Assembly (NCBI RefSeq): GCF_016755875.1
Contig: NZ_BNED01000005.1
Coordinates: 806,001-870,000 of the forward strand
Direction of reading: 5' to 3'
Source of the DNA: Streptomyces spororaveus
Lineage (GTDB): Bacteria > Actinomycetota > Actinomycetes > Streptomycetales > Streptomycetaceae
Length of the DNA: 64,000 bases
Shown: piece by piece, positions 26,028-34,916 of the stretch
How the letters are laid out: the number at the start of each line of letters is the position of its first letter
Numbering within the stretch: position 1 is the first letter of the stretch
Made by a program: the position numbers and the translations under genes
The notes under the pieces: generated by a model
Told to the model about the DNA's origin: nothing
Databases searched by the model: none
What the model saw: the letters and a program-made list of their open reading frames with translations, nothing else

Positions 26028-29000
26028 ATGACCACCACGTCCCCCACGGACGCGGGCACCTACGAGGTGCTGCGCGACCGGCTCGCCGCGCAGGCCGACG
26101 AGCTGGCCCGGCGGGCCGAGGCGCTCAACACCCTCCGAGTCGAGGAGTTCGGTTCCACCGGACTGGCCCTTGACGCGACCGAGCACATCCGCACCGAGCA
26201 CCCCTGCGCTCCCCGCGACATCGTGGCCGTCGGCGACACCCTGCTCTTCGGCTACAACGCCGCCTCCACCGGTCTGAAGCCCGAGACCGCCGTGGGTGAC
26301 GTCCTCGCCTTGTACGGCCGCGACCTGGAGCGGCTTCCCGAGACGACCGTCCCCGGCCTCCTCGACGACCCCGCGTTCCTCCGCGAGTTCGGGGCCCTCC
26401 ACCGCTACTACCGCGAAGCCCGCCTCCTCCAGCTCCGCCATGTGGAAGGGAAACTGCTCGCCGTCTTCCGGACGGGCGAGACGAGCGAGGACATCCGCGT
26501 CCTGCGCTGGGCCCTGGCCCCGGACGGGACCGCCACCTTCCTGGACGGCCGGGGCGAGCGCGACCGCGTCCTGCCGCCCTCCCACGACTTCGAGTGGACC
26601 ACCGCCACCCGCGAGGACCACGTCCTCGGCCGTCACCCGCACGTTTCCATCGGCGGCGCGGTCTTCGTCTCCACCGTCGGCGGCGCCCTCACCCTGAAGA
26701 CCGACGACGACACCGAGACGGACGAGGGCATCTTCTCCGAGCCGGTCACCGAACCGCTCCAGTCCCTCGCCGACGCGGACATCGAGTACGCGCACGTCGG
26801 ACCGCTGGTCCTGCTGCGGGTGCGCCCGTACAAGGAAGAGGTCCGGCGCCATCTGGTGTTCAACACCCTCACCAGGACCGCCGTACGCCTCGACGGCATC
26901 GGACAGGCCGCCCGCACGCTGCCCGACGGCCAGGGGATCGTCTTCCCCGGCGGCTACTGCCTCGCCACCGGAACCTCCAAGACCTTCGACACCGCCACCG
27001 ATGGCCTGGAATACGAGCGGACAGTGTTCTCGCCCAACGGCGAGGACGTGCTGTACGTCTTCCACGCGCGGGCGGAAGGTCGCAATCTGCTTCTCCCCTA
27101 CAACGTCATCCGCAACGAGATCGCCACTCCGATCTCCTGCCACGGCCACGCCCTCTTCGATGACGGCGCACTGCTGGTGCTGCGCGCGGACTCCGACGAG
27201 CCGGCCCGGGTGCATCCGCTCCAGCGCTGGAGCTCCCCGTACGTCTCCGATACCCACGCGGCCGCCCTGCCCGTCGGCGGCGGGGCACTGGCCCGCGTCG
27301 GCAACGCCGACCTCGTCCGCGGCATCTCGGACTGCCTCTCCCTCGCCGGTGCGGCGTCCTCGACCACGCCCACCGGCGACGGGTACACGGCCCTCGTCGA
27401 AGCCTGCGTCCGGGCCGCCGACCGTTACCACTGGCTCGGCGACCACGAATTCGGCGACCTGCGCGCCCCTCTGAGTGAGCTCCGTGCCACCGCCGAACAG
27501 GTATTGGCCGAGTTCGAGACCGTACAGGCCCTGACCCGGCAAGCTGCCGAGGTGCTGGCCGGGGCCGCGGCGCGAACCGCCGCGCTCGTACGCCGTCTGC
27601 GCGGGGAGGCGCCCCGCAGCGCCGGTGAGTGGGTGGACGGTCTGACCGAACTGCGACGCGCCCAAGGCCGTCTCCTCGGCGTCAAGGAGCTGCGGTACGC
27701 GGACACGGACCGCGTCGACGAGCTGGCCGCCGAGGTCGAGGCCGACATCGTCGCCTTCGCCGGCCGGGCCGTGACCTTCCTGGCGCGCGAGGACGCCTTC
27801 GCCACCCACCACGAGGACGTGGACCGCCTCGCCGAGAACGCGGCTACGATCACCACCGTCGCCGAGGCCGGACCCCTCTCCGCTCGTCTCGACGAGCAGA
27901 CCGAGGGCCTGGAGACGATCACCGAGGTCGTCGCAGGACTCGACATCGGCGACGCCACCGTCCGTACGTCCATCCTGGAACGGATCGCCGAGGTGCTCGG
28001 CGGCGTGAACCGGGCCCGTGCCACCCTTGATGCCCGCCGCCGCGAACTCCTGGCGCGCGAGGGGCAGGCCGAGTTCGCCGCCGAGTCCGCCCTGCTCGCC
28101 CAGGCGGTCACCGGCGCGCTGGCCGCCGCGCACACCCCGGACTCCTGCGACGAGCAGCTCTCGCGGCTCCTGCTGCGGCTGGAGAACCTGGAGTCCCGCT
28201 TCGCAGAGTCCGACGCGTTCCTCGCCGACCTCGCCGCCAAGCACACCGAGGTGTACGAGGCATTCTCATCCCGCAAGCAGACCTTGCAGGACGCCCGCGC
28301 CCGCCGGGCGGAACGGCTGGCGGATTCGGCCCCGCGCGTGCTGGAGACCGTCACCCGCCGCGCCGCCACCCTCGACGACGCCGACGCGATCAGCGCCTTC
28401 TTCGCTTCCGACGCCATGGTCGCCAAGGTCCGCCGCACGGCCTCCGAACTGCGGGAACTGGGCGAGGACATCCGGGCCGAGGAGCTCGACGGCCGGCTGA
28501 AGGCCGCCCGGCAGGAAGCCGGGCGCGCCCTGCGCGACCGCGCCGAGCTCTACGCGGACGGCGGCCGGACCGTCCGCCTCGGCCGCCACCGGTTCGCCGT
28601 GAACACCCAGCCCCTCGACCTCACCCTGGTCCCGCAGGGCGACCGCCTCGCCTTCGCCCTCACCGGAACCGACTACCGATCCCCCGTCACCGACCCCGGT
28701 TTCGAGGCCACCCGCCCCTACTGGGGCCAGTCGCTGCCCTCGGAGAACGCGGACGTCTACCGCGCCGAGTACCTCGCCGCCCGCCTGCTCACCGAACACG
28801 GCCCGGCCGCCCTCGCGGAGGCGGACCTCCCGGCCCTCGTACGTCACGCCGCCGAGGCCTCGTACGACGAGGGCTACGAGCGCGGGGTCCACGACCACGA
28901 CGCCACCGCGATCCTGACGGTGCTGCTGCGCCTGTACGAGTCGGCCGGCCTGCTGCGCTATCCACCAGAGGCCCGCGCCGAGGCCCAGCTGTTCTGGGCG

Positions 29001-30890
29001 CACCGCACGACCGCCGAGGAGCGGACGGCCTGGGCCCACCGGGCGACCTCGCTCGCCCGGGTCCGGGACGCGTTCGGGGCGCCGCCCGCGATCGCCGCAT
29101 TCCAGGACGAACTGGCCACGGCCATCGCAGGGGCCGACAGCTCGGCGGCCGCCGAGTACCTCTTCGAGGAACTTGCCTGCGGCCAGGGCGGATTCGTCAC
29201 GAGCGCCGCGGCCCGGACGCTGCTGGAGAAGTTCCGTCGCGCGGTCGGCACCTCCGCCTTCGAGGAGGACCTCGCCGCGCTGCCCGCCCTGGCGGACCGG
29301 CGCCAGCTCGCCGAGGCGTGGCTCACCTCGTACGCCGCCGCGGCCGGTGAGCCCATAGCCCCGGGTGATCTCACCGAGGCGGTGGCCGTGGAGCTCTGCC
29401 CGGACCTCGACCGCTACGAGTCGGAGGCGCCCGTGGCCGGGGCCGTCGAGGGCCTGCTCGGCCGGCACCCGCGCGTCAGCGGGCGGTCCCTCGCGGTGAG
29501 GATCGACGAACTACTCTCCCGCACACGAGACTTCGCGGCGACCACCGTGCCGGGCTTGCGTGACTACCAACGGCGGCGCTCGGCCCTGGTCGCCGCCGAA
29601 CGCGCCCGCCTGCGGCTGGACGAGTACCGGCCCAGGGCCCTGTCCTCCTTCGTCCGCGGCCGTCTGCTCGACGAGGTGTTCCTGCCCCTCGTCGGAGACA
29701 ACCTCGCCAAGCAGCTGAGCACCACCGGCGAGACCAAGCGGACGGACAGCAACGGCCTCTTGCTGCTCGTCTCCCCGCCCGGCTACGGCAAGACGACCCT
29801 CATGGAGTACGTGGCCGACCGGCTGGGCCTCGTCCTGGTCAAGGTCGACGGCCCGGCGCTCGGACACGCGGTCACCTCACTCGACCCGGCCGAGGCCCCG
29901 AACGCCACGGCCCGCCGCGAAGTCGAAAAAATCAACTTCGCACTGGAGGCGGGCAACAACACCATGCTCTACCTCGACGACATCCAGCACACCTCGCCGG
30001 AGCTGCTGCAGAAGTTCATCCCGCTGTGCGACGCCACCCGCCGCATGGAAGGCGTGTGGGACGGCGAGGCACGCACCTACGACCTGCGCGGCAAGCGGTT
30101 CGCGGTCTGCATGGCCGGCAACCCGTACACCGGTTCCGGGCAGCGCTTCCGCATCCCCGACATGCTCGCCAACCGCGCCGACGTCTGGAACCTCGGCGAG
30201 GTCCTGACCGGCAAGGAGGCGGCCTTCGCCCTCAGTTTCGTCGAGAACGCCCTCACTTCGCACCCGGTCCTGGCCCCGCTCGCCGGCCGCGACCGCGCGG
30301 ACCTCGACCTGCTGATCCGTCTGGCCTCCGACGACCCGGCGGCCCGCGCCGACCGGCTCGTCCACCCGTACGCTCCGGCGGAGCTGGAGCAGGTCCTCGC
30401 GGTGTTGCGGCACCTGCTGACCGCCCGGGAAACGGTCCTGGCCGTGAACGCCGCCTACATCGCGTCCGCCTCCCAGAGCGAGGAAGCCCGCACCGAGCCG
30501 CCGTTCCTGCTCCAGGGCTCGTACCGCAACATGAACAAGATCGCCGCCCGGATCGACCCCGTCATGAACGAGGCCGAGCTGGCGGCGGTCATCGACGACC
30601 ACTACACGGGTGAGGCCCAGACCCTCGCCACCGGCGCCGAGGCCGGCCTCCTCAAACTGGCAGAGCTCCGCTCCACCCTCACCCGGGCGCAGGCCGAGCG
30701 CTGGACGGCGATCAAGAGCTCGTACGTACGGGCCCGGACCCTCGGCGGGCCCGAAGCCGACCCGCTCACGCGCGCGGTCGCCGCCCTCGGGCTCCTGGCG
30801 GACCGCGTGGCGTCCGTCGAGTCAGCCATCACCCGGGCTGCCGACCCCCGCCGTACGCCGGATCATCCGGCGGACGCGGAAGGGCCGTGA
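26028..30890 (+). CDS. giant AAA+ ATPase of the DUF3686 'DNA repair ATPase' type
   Basis: A 1620-residue protein. Residues about 60-460 are rich in short beta strands (repeated LLF-GYN, FVSTVGGALTLK, FPGGYCLATG blocks), possibly a propeller-like sensor. About 480-870 is long coiled coil. About 900-1200 is helical. The AAA+ module (about 1225-1480) has Walker A SPPGYGKTT with Lys1255, Walker B LYLDD at Asp1317/Asp1318, and a sensor-1/arginine-finger region CMAGNPYTGSGQRFRIPDMLANRADVW. Database entries call this family a DNA repair ATPase (DUF3686); I know of no proof. The position after the flotillin suggests a membrane-associated role. No membrane segment is seen. Confidence 0.85.
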   Translation: MTTTSPTDAGTYEVLRDRLAAQADELARRAEALNTLRVEEFGSTGLALDATEHIRTEHPCAPRDIVAVGDTLLFGYNAASTGLKPETAVGDVLALYGRDLERLPETTVPGLLDDPAFLREFGALHRYYREARLLQLRHVEGKLLAVFRTGETSEDIRVLRWALAPDGTATFLDGRGERDRVLPPSHDFEWTTATREDHVLGRHPHVSIGGAVFVSTVGGALTLKTDDDTETDEGIFSEPVTEPLQSLADADIEYAHVGPLVLLRVRPYKEEVRRHLVFNTLTRTAVRLDGIGQAARTLPDGQGIVFPGGYCLATGTSKTFDTATDGLEYERTVFSPNGEDVLYVFHARAEGRNLLLPYNVIRNEIATPISCHGHALFDDGALLVLRADSDEPARVHPLQRWSSPYVSDTHAAALPVGGGALARVGNADLVRGISDCLSLAGAASSTTPTGDGYTALVEACVRAADRYHWLGDHEFGDLRAPLSELRATAEQVLAEFETVQALTRQAAEVLAGAAARTAALVRRLRGEAPRSAGEWVDGLTELRRAQGRLLGVKELRYADTDRVDELAAEVEADIVAFAGRAVTFLAREDAFATHHEDVDRLAENAATITTVAEAGPLSARLDEQTEGLETITEVVAGLDIGDATVRTSILERIAEVLGGVNRARATLDARRRELLAREGQAEFAAESALLAQAVTGALAAAHTPDSCDEQLSRLLLRLENLESRFAESDAFLADLAAKHTEVYEAFSSRKQTLQDARARRAERLADSAPRVLETVTRRAATLDDADAISAFFASDAMVAKVRRTASELRELGEDIRAEELDGRLKAARQEAGRALRDRAELYADGGRTVRLGRHRFAVNTQPLDLTLVPQGDRLAFALTGTDYRSPVTDPGFEATRPYWGQSLPSENADVYRAEYLAARLLTEHGPAALAEADLPALVRHAAEASYDEGYERGVHDHDATAILTVLLRLYESAGLLRYPPEARAEAQLFWAHRTTAEERTAWAHRATSLARVRDAFGAPPAIAAFQDELATAIAGADSSAAAEYLFEELACGQGGFVTSAAARTLLEKFRRAVGTSAFEEDLAALPALADRRQLAEAWLTSYAAAAGEPIAPGDLTEAVAVELCPDLDRYESEAPVAGAVEGLLGRHPRVSGRSLAVRIDELLSRTRDFAATTVPGLRDYQRRRSALVAAERARLRLDEYRPRALSSFVRGRLLDEVFLPLVGDNLAKQLSTTGETKRTDSNGLLLLVSPPGYGKTTLMEYVADRLGLVLVKVDGPALGHAVTSLDPAEAPNATARREVEKINFALEAGNNTMLYLDDIQHTSPELLQKFIPLCDATRRMEGVWDGEARTYDLRGKRFAVCMAGNPYTGSGQRFRIPDMLANRADVWNLGEVLTGKEAAFALSFVENALTSHPVLAPLAGRDRADLDLLIRLASDDPAARADRLVHPYAPAELEQVLAVLRHLLTARETVLAVNAAYIASASQSEEARTEPPFLLQGSYRNMNKIAARIDPVMNEAELAAVIDDHYTGEAQTLATGAEAGLLKLAELRSTLTRAQAERWTAIKSSYVRARTLGGPEADPLTRAVAALGLLADRVASVESAITRAADPRRTPDHPADAEGP

Positions 30891-31173
30891 TCAGCAGCAC
30901 AGGACCGTAACGTGCTGAACGAGGTTGTTGGCGAAGCCACCGCGGTTCCACGACTGTTCGAGGGGTTGGGTGTGTCCCTCGGCATCGGTGGCGCGCGATG
31001 GGGGTGTACGTCCCGGGGGCGGCCGTCCAGTCGCATTGCCATGCCTGCCATGCCCACGTGCGCCGCGTCCCCGGGGCCACCTCGGCTTCCGCCCAGGCGC
31101 GGCCCCCATCGTCGCTGACCTGGACCCGCGCGACCGGGGCGTCGAAGCCGTCTTCACGGGCGCCGACCAGCAT
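30891..31173 (-). pseudogene. C-terminal relic of a sulfite-oxidase-family molybdenum enzyme
   Basis: The minus-strand frame from 31173 reads LVGAREDGFDAPVARVQVSDDGGRAWAEAEV ... WAWQAWQCDWTAAPGTYTPIAR. A one-base frame change near 31015 continues ATDAEGHTQPLEQSWNRGGFANN to the stop at 30891. This is the molybdenum oxidoreductase dimerisation domain that ends soluble sulfite oxidases. The molybdopterin domain upstream is missing, replaced by the TfoX-like gene. Its end overlaps the AAA+ gene's stop region. Different type from the two membrane oxidoreductases elsewhere in the window. Confidence 0.75.
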
Positions 31174-31226
31174 CGGCGGCGGGGCCCCGGCGGGCGGGCG
31201 CCCGTACCGCGCAGGACAGTGGGTGC

Positions 31227-31556
31227 ATGACGTACGACGAAGGGCTGGCCCAGCGGATCCGGGAGCGGCTCGGCGAGTGGTCCGCCGTCACCGAGAAACG
31301 GATGTTCGGCGGTCTCGCGTTCCTGCTGCACGGCAACATGACCGTGGGCGTGTCCGGTGAAGAGGTCGTTGTCCGGGTGGGTCCGGACCGGACCGAACAG
31401 GCTCTCGCCCGCCCGGAGGCCCGGCCCATGGACTTCACCGGTCGCCCGATGCGCGGCTGGGTGACCGTGAGCGGCCCGGCCCTGGCGGAGGATGCGGTGC
31501 TGGATCACTGGATCACGACGGCAGTGGCGTTCGCGGACACGCTGCCGCCCAAGTGA
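31227..31556 (+). CDS. TfoX/Sxy N-terminal-domain protein
   Basis: A 109-residue single-domain protein. Signature blocks: EKRMFGGLAFLLHGNMTVGV, then VVVRVGPDR and MRGWVTVSGPAL. In gamma-proteobacteria the domain is part of the Sxy competence regulator; stand-alone versions are common in actinobacteria and their role is not known. The gene lies between the oxidase relic and an SRPBCC gene transcribed towards it. Confidence 0.85.
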   Translation: MTYDEGLAQRIRERLGEWSAVTEKRMFGGLAFLLHGNMTVGVSGEEVVVRVGPDRTEQALARPEARPMDFTGRPMRGWVTVSGPALAEDAVLDHWITTAVAFADTLPPK

Positions 31557-31565
31557 GATCCGTGC

Positions 31566-32009
31566 TCACCGCTCCAGCAGTGCCTTGAGTGCCGCCAGGT
31601 CCTTGTGCTGGGCGCGGCGCATGGCCGCCGCCATCACGGTGGCGCCGAGGGAGGCGAATCCGCTGGGCTCGCCGCAGTTGCGGAGGGTCATGCGGGTGTG
31701 GTCGAAGCGTTCCCCGTACGGCTCCCAGGTGTAGGTGGTCTCCATGGGGAAGGGGCCTTCGTCCGTGCACATCACCAGTCGGCGCCCGGGTTCGTACGCG
31801 GTGATCTCGTACGTGTAGGCCAGCCGCCTGCCGAGGAAGCGGGCGACGAAGGCGACCTTGGAGCCGACCGCCACCGGCGGCGGGGTCCGCCAGTCGGCGG
31901 AGGTGATGTTCGCGTACCACTCGGGTGCGTGGGTGGGGTCGGTCGCGTAGGCGGCGACCCGGTCGCACGGGGCGGCGATCACGCCGTCGGTCAGCACGTC
32001 GACCTTCAT
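31566..32009 (-). CDS. SRPBCC-fold (polyketide cyclase-like) protein
   Basis: A 147-residue protein; ATG 32009 was chosen because it begins the canonical MKVDVLTDGVIAAPCDRVAAYATDP. The open frame extends further but overlaps the upstream gene. The alternating strand pattern and RLVMCTDEGPFPMETTYTWEP are typical of START/SRPBCC hydrophobic-ligand binders such as Streptomyces polyketide cyclase-like proteins. The gene is 14 bases after the CGNR gene, so both are probably in one operon. Ligand unknown. Confidence 0.8.
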   Translation of the reverse strand: MKVDVLTDGVIAAPCDRVAAYATDPTHAPEWYANITSADWRTPPPVAVGSKVAFVARFLGRRLAYTYEITAYEPGRRLVMCTDEGPFPMETTYTWEPYGERFDHTRMTLRNCGEPSGFASLGATVMAAAMRRAQHKDLAALKALLER

Positions 32010-32023
32010 CGGAGAGCCTCCGG

Positions 32024-32680
32024 TCAGGACTCGGGGTCGGTCTTGGTGACCCGGTGGCGCTGGTAGTGGCGGGCGACGCGGGCGCGGTTGCCGCAGCCGG
32101 CCGAGCACCATTCGCGGCGGGGGTGCTGCTTCACGAAGTAGAGCACGCAGCCGGGCGCCAGGCAGGCACGCAGCTGCGGCCGCATGTCGCCGGTGAACAG
32201 GTCGACGGCTTGTCCGGCGAGCATGGCGACCACCGCCTGTCCCGCGAGGTCGCCGGTGCGCACGATGCGGGTCGGGTCCGCGCCGGAAGGCCAGTGGAGC
32301 GTCGCCCACACCGGCGTCGCGCCGCACGCCTCGTTCAACGCCGTGAGTGCTGCGTCCCGGGTGGCGATGGCCGACTGCGCGTCCGGCCGAGCGTCCTCGG
32401 TCGCTTCGGCGGCGAGCCTGCGCAATGCGTCCCTCAAGCCGCGCAGCCGAGCGGCGGTCTCTTCCGCTCCGGCGGGCCGTTCGGCGTCGAGCCAGGCACC
32501 GACCGCGGGAGCTGAGGGCGTCAGTCGGGGGCCGACGGCCCGCATCCAGGCGACGGCTCCGTCGGGGCCGGCGATCGCGTCGTGTACGCCGTCTCGGTCA
32601 GCCCAGATCGTGTTCATCAGCTCGATCGGGAGCGGTTCGCCGAGCAGCGGTGCGCTCGTACCGGGGTCTGTGCTGTCCAC
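32024..32680 (-). CDS. CGNR zinc-finger (ABATE-domain) protein
   Basis: A 218-residue protein with a helical stress-response-like N-domain (about 18-160) and a C-terminal CGNR zinc finger, CLAPGCVLYFV ... WCSAGCGNRARVARHY, holding four Cys ligands and the name-giving CGNR. The family is believed to be nucleic-acid binding and is common in Streptomyces. Upstream lies the operator-like inverted repeat of the AhpD-like gene, on the opposite strand. Confidence 0.85.
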   Translation of the reverse strand: MDSTDPGTSAPLLGEPLPIELMNTIWADRDGVHDAIAGPDGAVAWMRAVGPRLTPSAPAVGAWLDAERPAGAEETAARLRGLRDALRRLAAEATEDARPDAQSAIATRDAALTALNEACGATPVWATLHWPSGADPTRIVRTGDLAGQAVVAMLAGQAVDLFTGDMRPQLRACLAPGCVLYFVKQHPRREWCSAGCGNRARVARHYQRHRVTKTDPES

Positions 32681-32753
32681 GCGCCCCAGCCTACCAGGGG
32701 CCTAATGGCTGAAGCGCCTCTCCACCATTTGACTTCTCCGAAGACAGATACCT

Positions 32754-32795
32754 ATCGTTCTAACGACACGAGTGCATCACAACCATTAGAACGAT
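32754..32795. promoter_or_regulatory. inverted-repeat operator upstream of the AhpD-like gene
   Basis: ATCGTTCTAA (32754-32763) and its exact complement TTAGAACGAT (32786-32795) are separated by 22 bases and end 34 bases before the ATG at 32830. The pattern resembles TetR-family operators. A TetR-type gene lies in the window at 39722-40306, but whether it acts here is unknown. Confidence 0.6.
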
Positions 32796-32829
32796 GGTGC
32801 CGGTGTCGCCCTCTCCCCTCAGAAAGGCC

Positions 32830-33387
32830 ATGAACATGTCGAGGCTCACCCCGATCGACCCCGCCACCGCGACCGGCCCGGCGGCCCCGCTGCTCGCCCA
32901 GGTGCAGAAGTCCCTCGGCCTCACACCGAACATGACCAAGGTGATGGCCAACAGTCCGGCCCTGCTCAAGGGCTACCTGGCGCTCTCCGGCGCCCTGGCC
33001 GGCGGCGCCCTGGCCGCAGGCGTGCGGGAGCAGCTCGCGATCACAACCGCCGAGTACAACGGGTGCGAGTACTGCCTGTCCGCCCACACCTACATCGGTG
33101 AGCACATCGCCAAGGTCGACCCCGGTGAACTCGAGCGGGCCCGCCACGCCGAGGCGTCCGATGCCCACACCGCCGCCCTGCTGGCCCTGTCGGACGCCAT
33201 CGTGCGCGGCAGGGGCGCGGTGGACGACGGCGCCGTGAAGGCGGCGCGGGACACAGGCGTCACCGACGCCGAGATCGGCGAGGTGGTCGGCCATATCGCG
33301 CTGAACGTGCTGACGAACTACTTCAACGTGCTCGCCCAGGTGGAGAACGACTGGCCTGTCGTCACTCCGCACGCGCACGTCGCCTGA
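32830..33387 (+). CDS. carboxymuconolactone decarboxylase/AhpD-like protein
   Basis: A 185-residue protein from ATG 32830 with AGAAAGG upstream. The AhpD-type redox motif is present: CEYCLSAHTYIG, with the two Cys and the His of the peroxidase relay. Around it are family blocks REQLAITTAEYNG and GHIALNVLTNYFNVLAQVEND. It probably reduces peroxides or acts in hydroperoxide handling. The gene has its own terminator downstream, yet two related genes follow on the same strand. Confidence 0.88.
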   Translation: MNMSRLTPIDPATATGPAAPLLAQVQKSLGLTPNMTKVMANSPALLKGYLALSGALAGGALAAGVREQLAITTAEYNGCEYCLSAHTYIGEHIAKVDPGELERARHAEASDAHTAALLALSDAIVRGRGAVDDGAVKAARDTGVTDAEIGEVVGHIALNVLTNYFNVLAQVENDWPVVTPHAHVA

Positions 33388-33394
33388 GTGGAGT

Positions 33395-33423
33395 CCGGCC
33401 CGCCCACTTCCCGGGCGGGCCGG
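33395..33423 (+). terminator. 11-bp hairpin after the AhpD-like gene
   Basis: Arms 33395-33405 and 33413-33423 pair perfectly with a 7-base loop, starting 7 bases after the stop at 33387. It may attenuate transcription into the next two genes rather than stop it fully. Confidence 0.7.
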
Positions 33424-33483
33424 GACACCCGCCACGCCCCGCCCGCCACCGGCAATCCGTCCCGCCACGATCAGGAGACGGCC

Positions 33484-34416
33484 ATGAGCAGATCGAACGA
33501 AACGCCTCCCGTGGGCTTCCACACCGGCGAACTCGCCGTACAGCAGCAGGCCGGCGTACGCGCACAGGCTGACCGGCTCTCCGGCATGCTCAGCCCACCC
33601 GACCTGCGAGGCGGGGCGGCCAGGTTCCTCGCCGAACGCACACTCGCCGCGCTCACGGCGCGCGACGACTCCGGCAGACTGTGGATCTCACCGCTGACCG
33701 GACCCCCCGGCGTCCTCGACGTCATCGCGGCATCCACCCTGCATGTACGCACCGCACCGGCCGCGGACGACCCGCTCCACGGCCTCCCGCCCGGTCAACA
33801 GGTCGGTCTGCTGGCCATCGACTTCGCCACCCGCCGCCGCTTCCGGGTCAACGGGACGCTCGCCACCGCGGACGAGGACGGGCTCATGCTCCAAGTCGAT
33901 CAGGCTTACGGCAACTGTCCCCAGTACATCCAGCGGCGTCACCTCCAACCCGGACCCGCCGTCGCCGAGGGCGGAGACGGCTCCCCGGTGCGGTACGCCA
34001 CCTCCTTGGCGTCCGGTCAGGCCCGCCTCATCCGTGCGGCCGACACCTTCTTCCTGGGCACCGCCCACCCGGAGCGCGGCAACGACGCCTCGCACCGCGG
34101 CGGGCCGCCCGGATTCGTCCGCGTCGAGGGCGACAGCCTCTGGTGGCCCGACTATCCCGGCAACAACATGTTCAACAGCCTCGGCAATCTCGCCGTTGAC
34201 AGCGCCGCGGCCCTGCTGTTCGCCGATTTCGCCACGGGGCACACCCTGCTCCTGTCCGGCACGGCGGTCCTGGAGTGGTCTCCTGATGGCTCCGACGACG
34301 ATGAGGGCGGCACCGGCCGCCGGGTCCGCTTCCACATCGGCAGCGTGGTCGACGGCTCCGGCGCGCCACGACACGCGCCGCATCCGGTCCGCCGTCCACC
34401 GCACAGAAAGGACTGA
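33484..34416 (+). CDS. pyridoxamine 5'-phosphate oxidase-family protein
   Basis: A 310-residue protein; ATG 33484 follows CAGGAGA by 7-8 bases. The core split-barrel blocks are FLAERTLAALTARDDSGRLWISPLTGPPGVLDV, QVGLLAIDFATRRRFRVNG and GNCPQYIQRRHL. The C-terminal half repeats the fold (TFFLGTAHPERGNDASHRGGPPGFVRVEGDSLWWPDYPGNNMFNSLGNLAVD). The duplicated flavin-reductase-like barrel is typical of large family members of unknown substrate. Follows the AhpD-like gene after a hairpin. Confidence 0.85.
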   Translation: MSRSNETPPVGFHTGELAVQQQAGVRAQADRLSGMLSPPDLRGGAARFLAERTLAALTARDDSGRLWISPLTGPPGVLDVIAASTLHVRTAPAADDPLHGLPPGQQVGLLAIDFATRRRFRVNGTLATADEDGLMLQVDQAYGNCPQYIQRRHLQPGPAVAEGGDGSPVRYATSLASGQARLIRAADTFFLGTAHPERGNDASHRGGPPGFVRVEGDSLWWPDYPGNNMFNSLGNLAVDSAAALLFADFATGHTLLLSGTAVLEWSPDGSDDDEGGTGRRVRFHIGSVVDGSGAPRHAPHPVRRPPHRKD

Positions 34417-34421
34417 CGGCC

Positions 34422-34832
34422 ATGAACGAGCCGACTCCGGAATCGAACGGCCGCACCCGCCTCGCCTACATCCTCGGGGTGCCGCTCGCCCCGGAGGTCG
34501 AGCGGCAGTGGCCCCAGATGGGCGAGGTCGTCCGCGGCAGCAAGCTCATCGGAGAGGTCGAGGGGAACTTCCCCGAGCTCACGCTCGAAGTGGGACGACG
34601 GCTGCGCCTCGACGACGACGTCATCGTCGTGGAATGGACCTGTGACTACGGCGACGGCCGCCTCTACCGCAACGTCACCATCGCCGAGCTCCGCGACGGC
34701 CGGGCCGTACGGGTCACCGACTACTGGGGCGAGCCCACCTCCACTCCCCCGTGGCGCCGACCGCTCACCGCCCGCCTCGACATGCCGGGCGACGGCATCT
34801 GGAAGGACCACGACCACCTGGGTCACCACTGA
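34422..34832 (+). CDS. NTF2/SnoaL-like protein
   Basis: A 136-residue protein 5 bases after the preceding stop. The beta-rich half DDDVIVVEWTCDYGDGRLYRNVTIAELRDGRAVRVTDYWGEP matches the curved sheet of the NTF2-like fold (polyketide-cyclase or ketosteroid-isomerase type). The N-terminal helix holds LAPEVERQWPQMGEVVRGSKL. Probably forms a unit with the two upstream genes for redox or small-molecule detoxification; substrate unknown. Confidence 0.75.
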   Translation: MNEPTPESNGRTRLAYILGVPLAPEVERQWPQMGEVVRGSKLIGEVEGNFPELTLEVGRRLRLDDDVIVVEWTCDYGDGRLYRNVTIAELRDGRAVRVTDYWGEPTSTPPWRRPLTARLDMPGDGIWKDHDHLGHH

Positions 34833-34916
34833 CTCTCAGCGCTCCCGCATGACGGAAGTCTTACGTGCACGCGTGGGAGACCTCCCGGGGGCCGCGCACT
34901 GCGTAGCGTCCTCGGC

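Noticed and set aside
25989..28244. 751-codon minus-strand frame opposite the AAA+ ATPase gene
   Set aside because: Gly/Val-rich antisense text without any family block; the ATPase is intact on the plus strand.
26028..30890. Giant AAA+ ATPase as an anti-phage defence gene
   Set aside because: No nuclease, methylase or toxin gene lies beside it; the YqiJ-like and flotillin neighbours argue for a membrane role.
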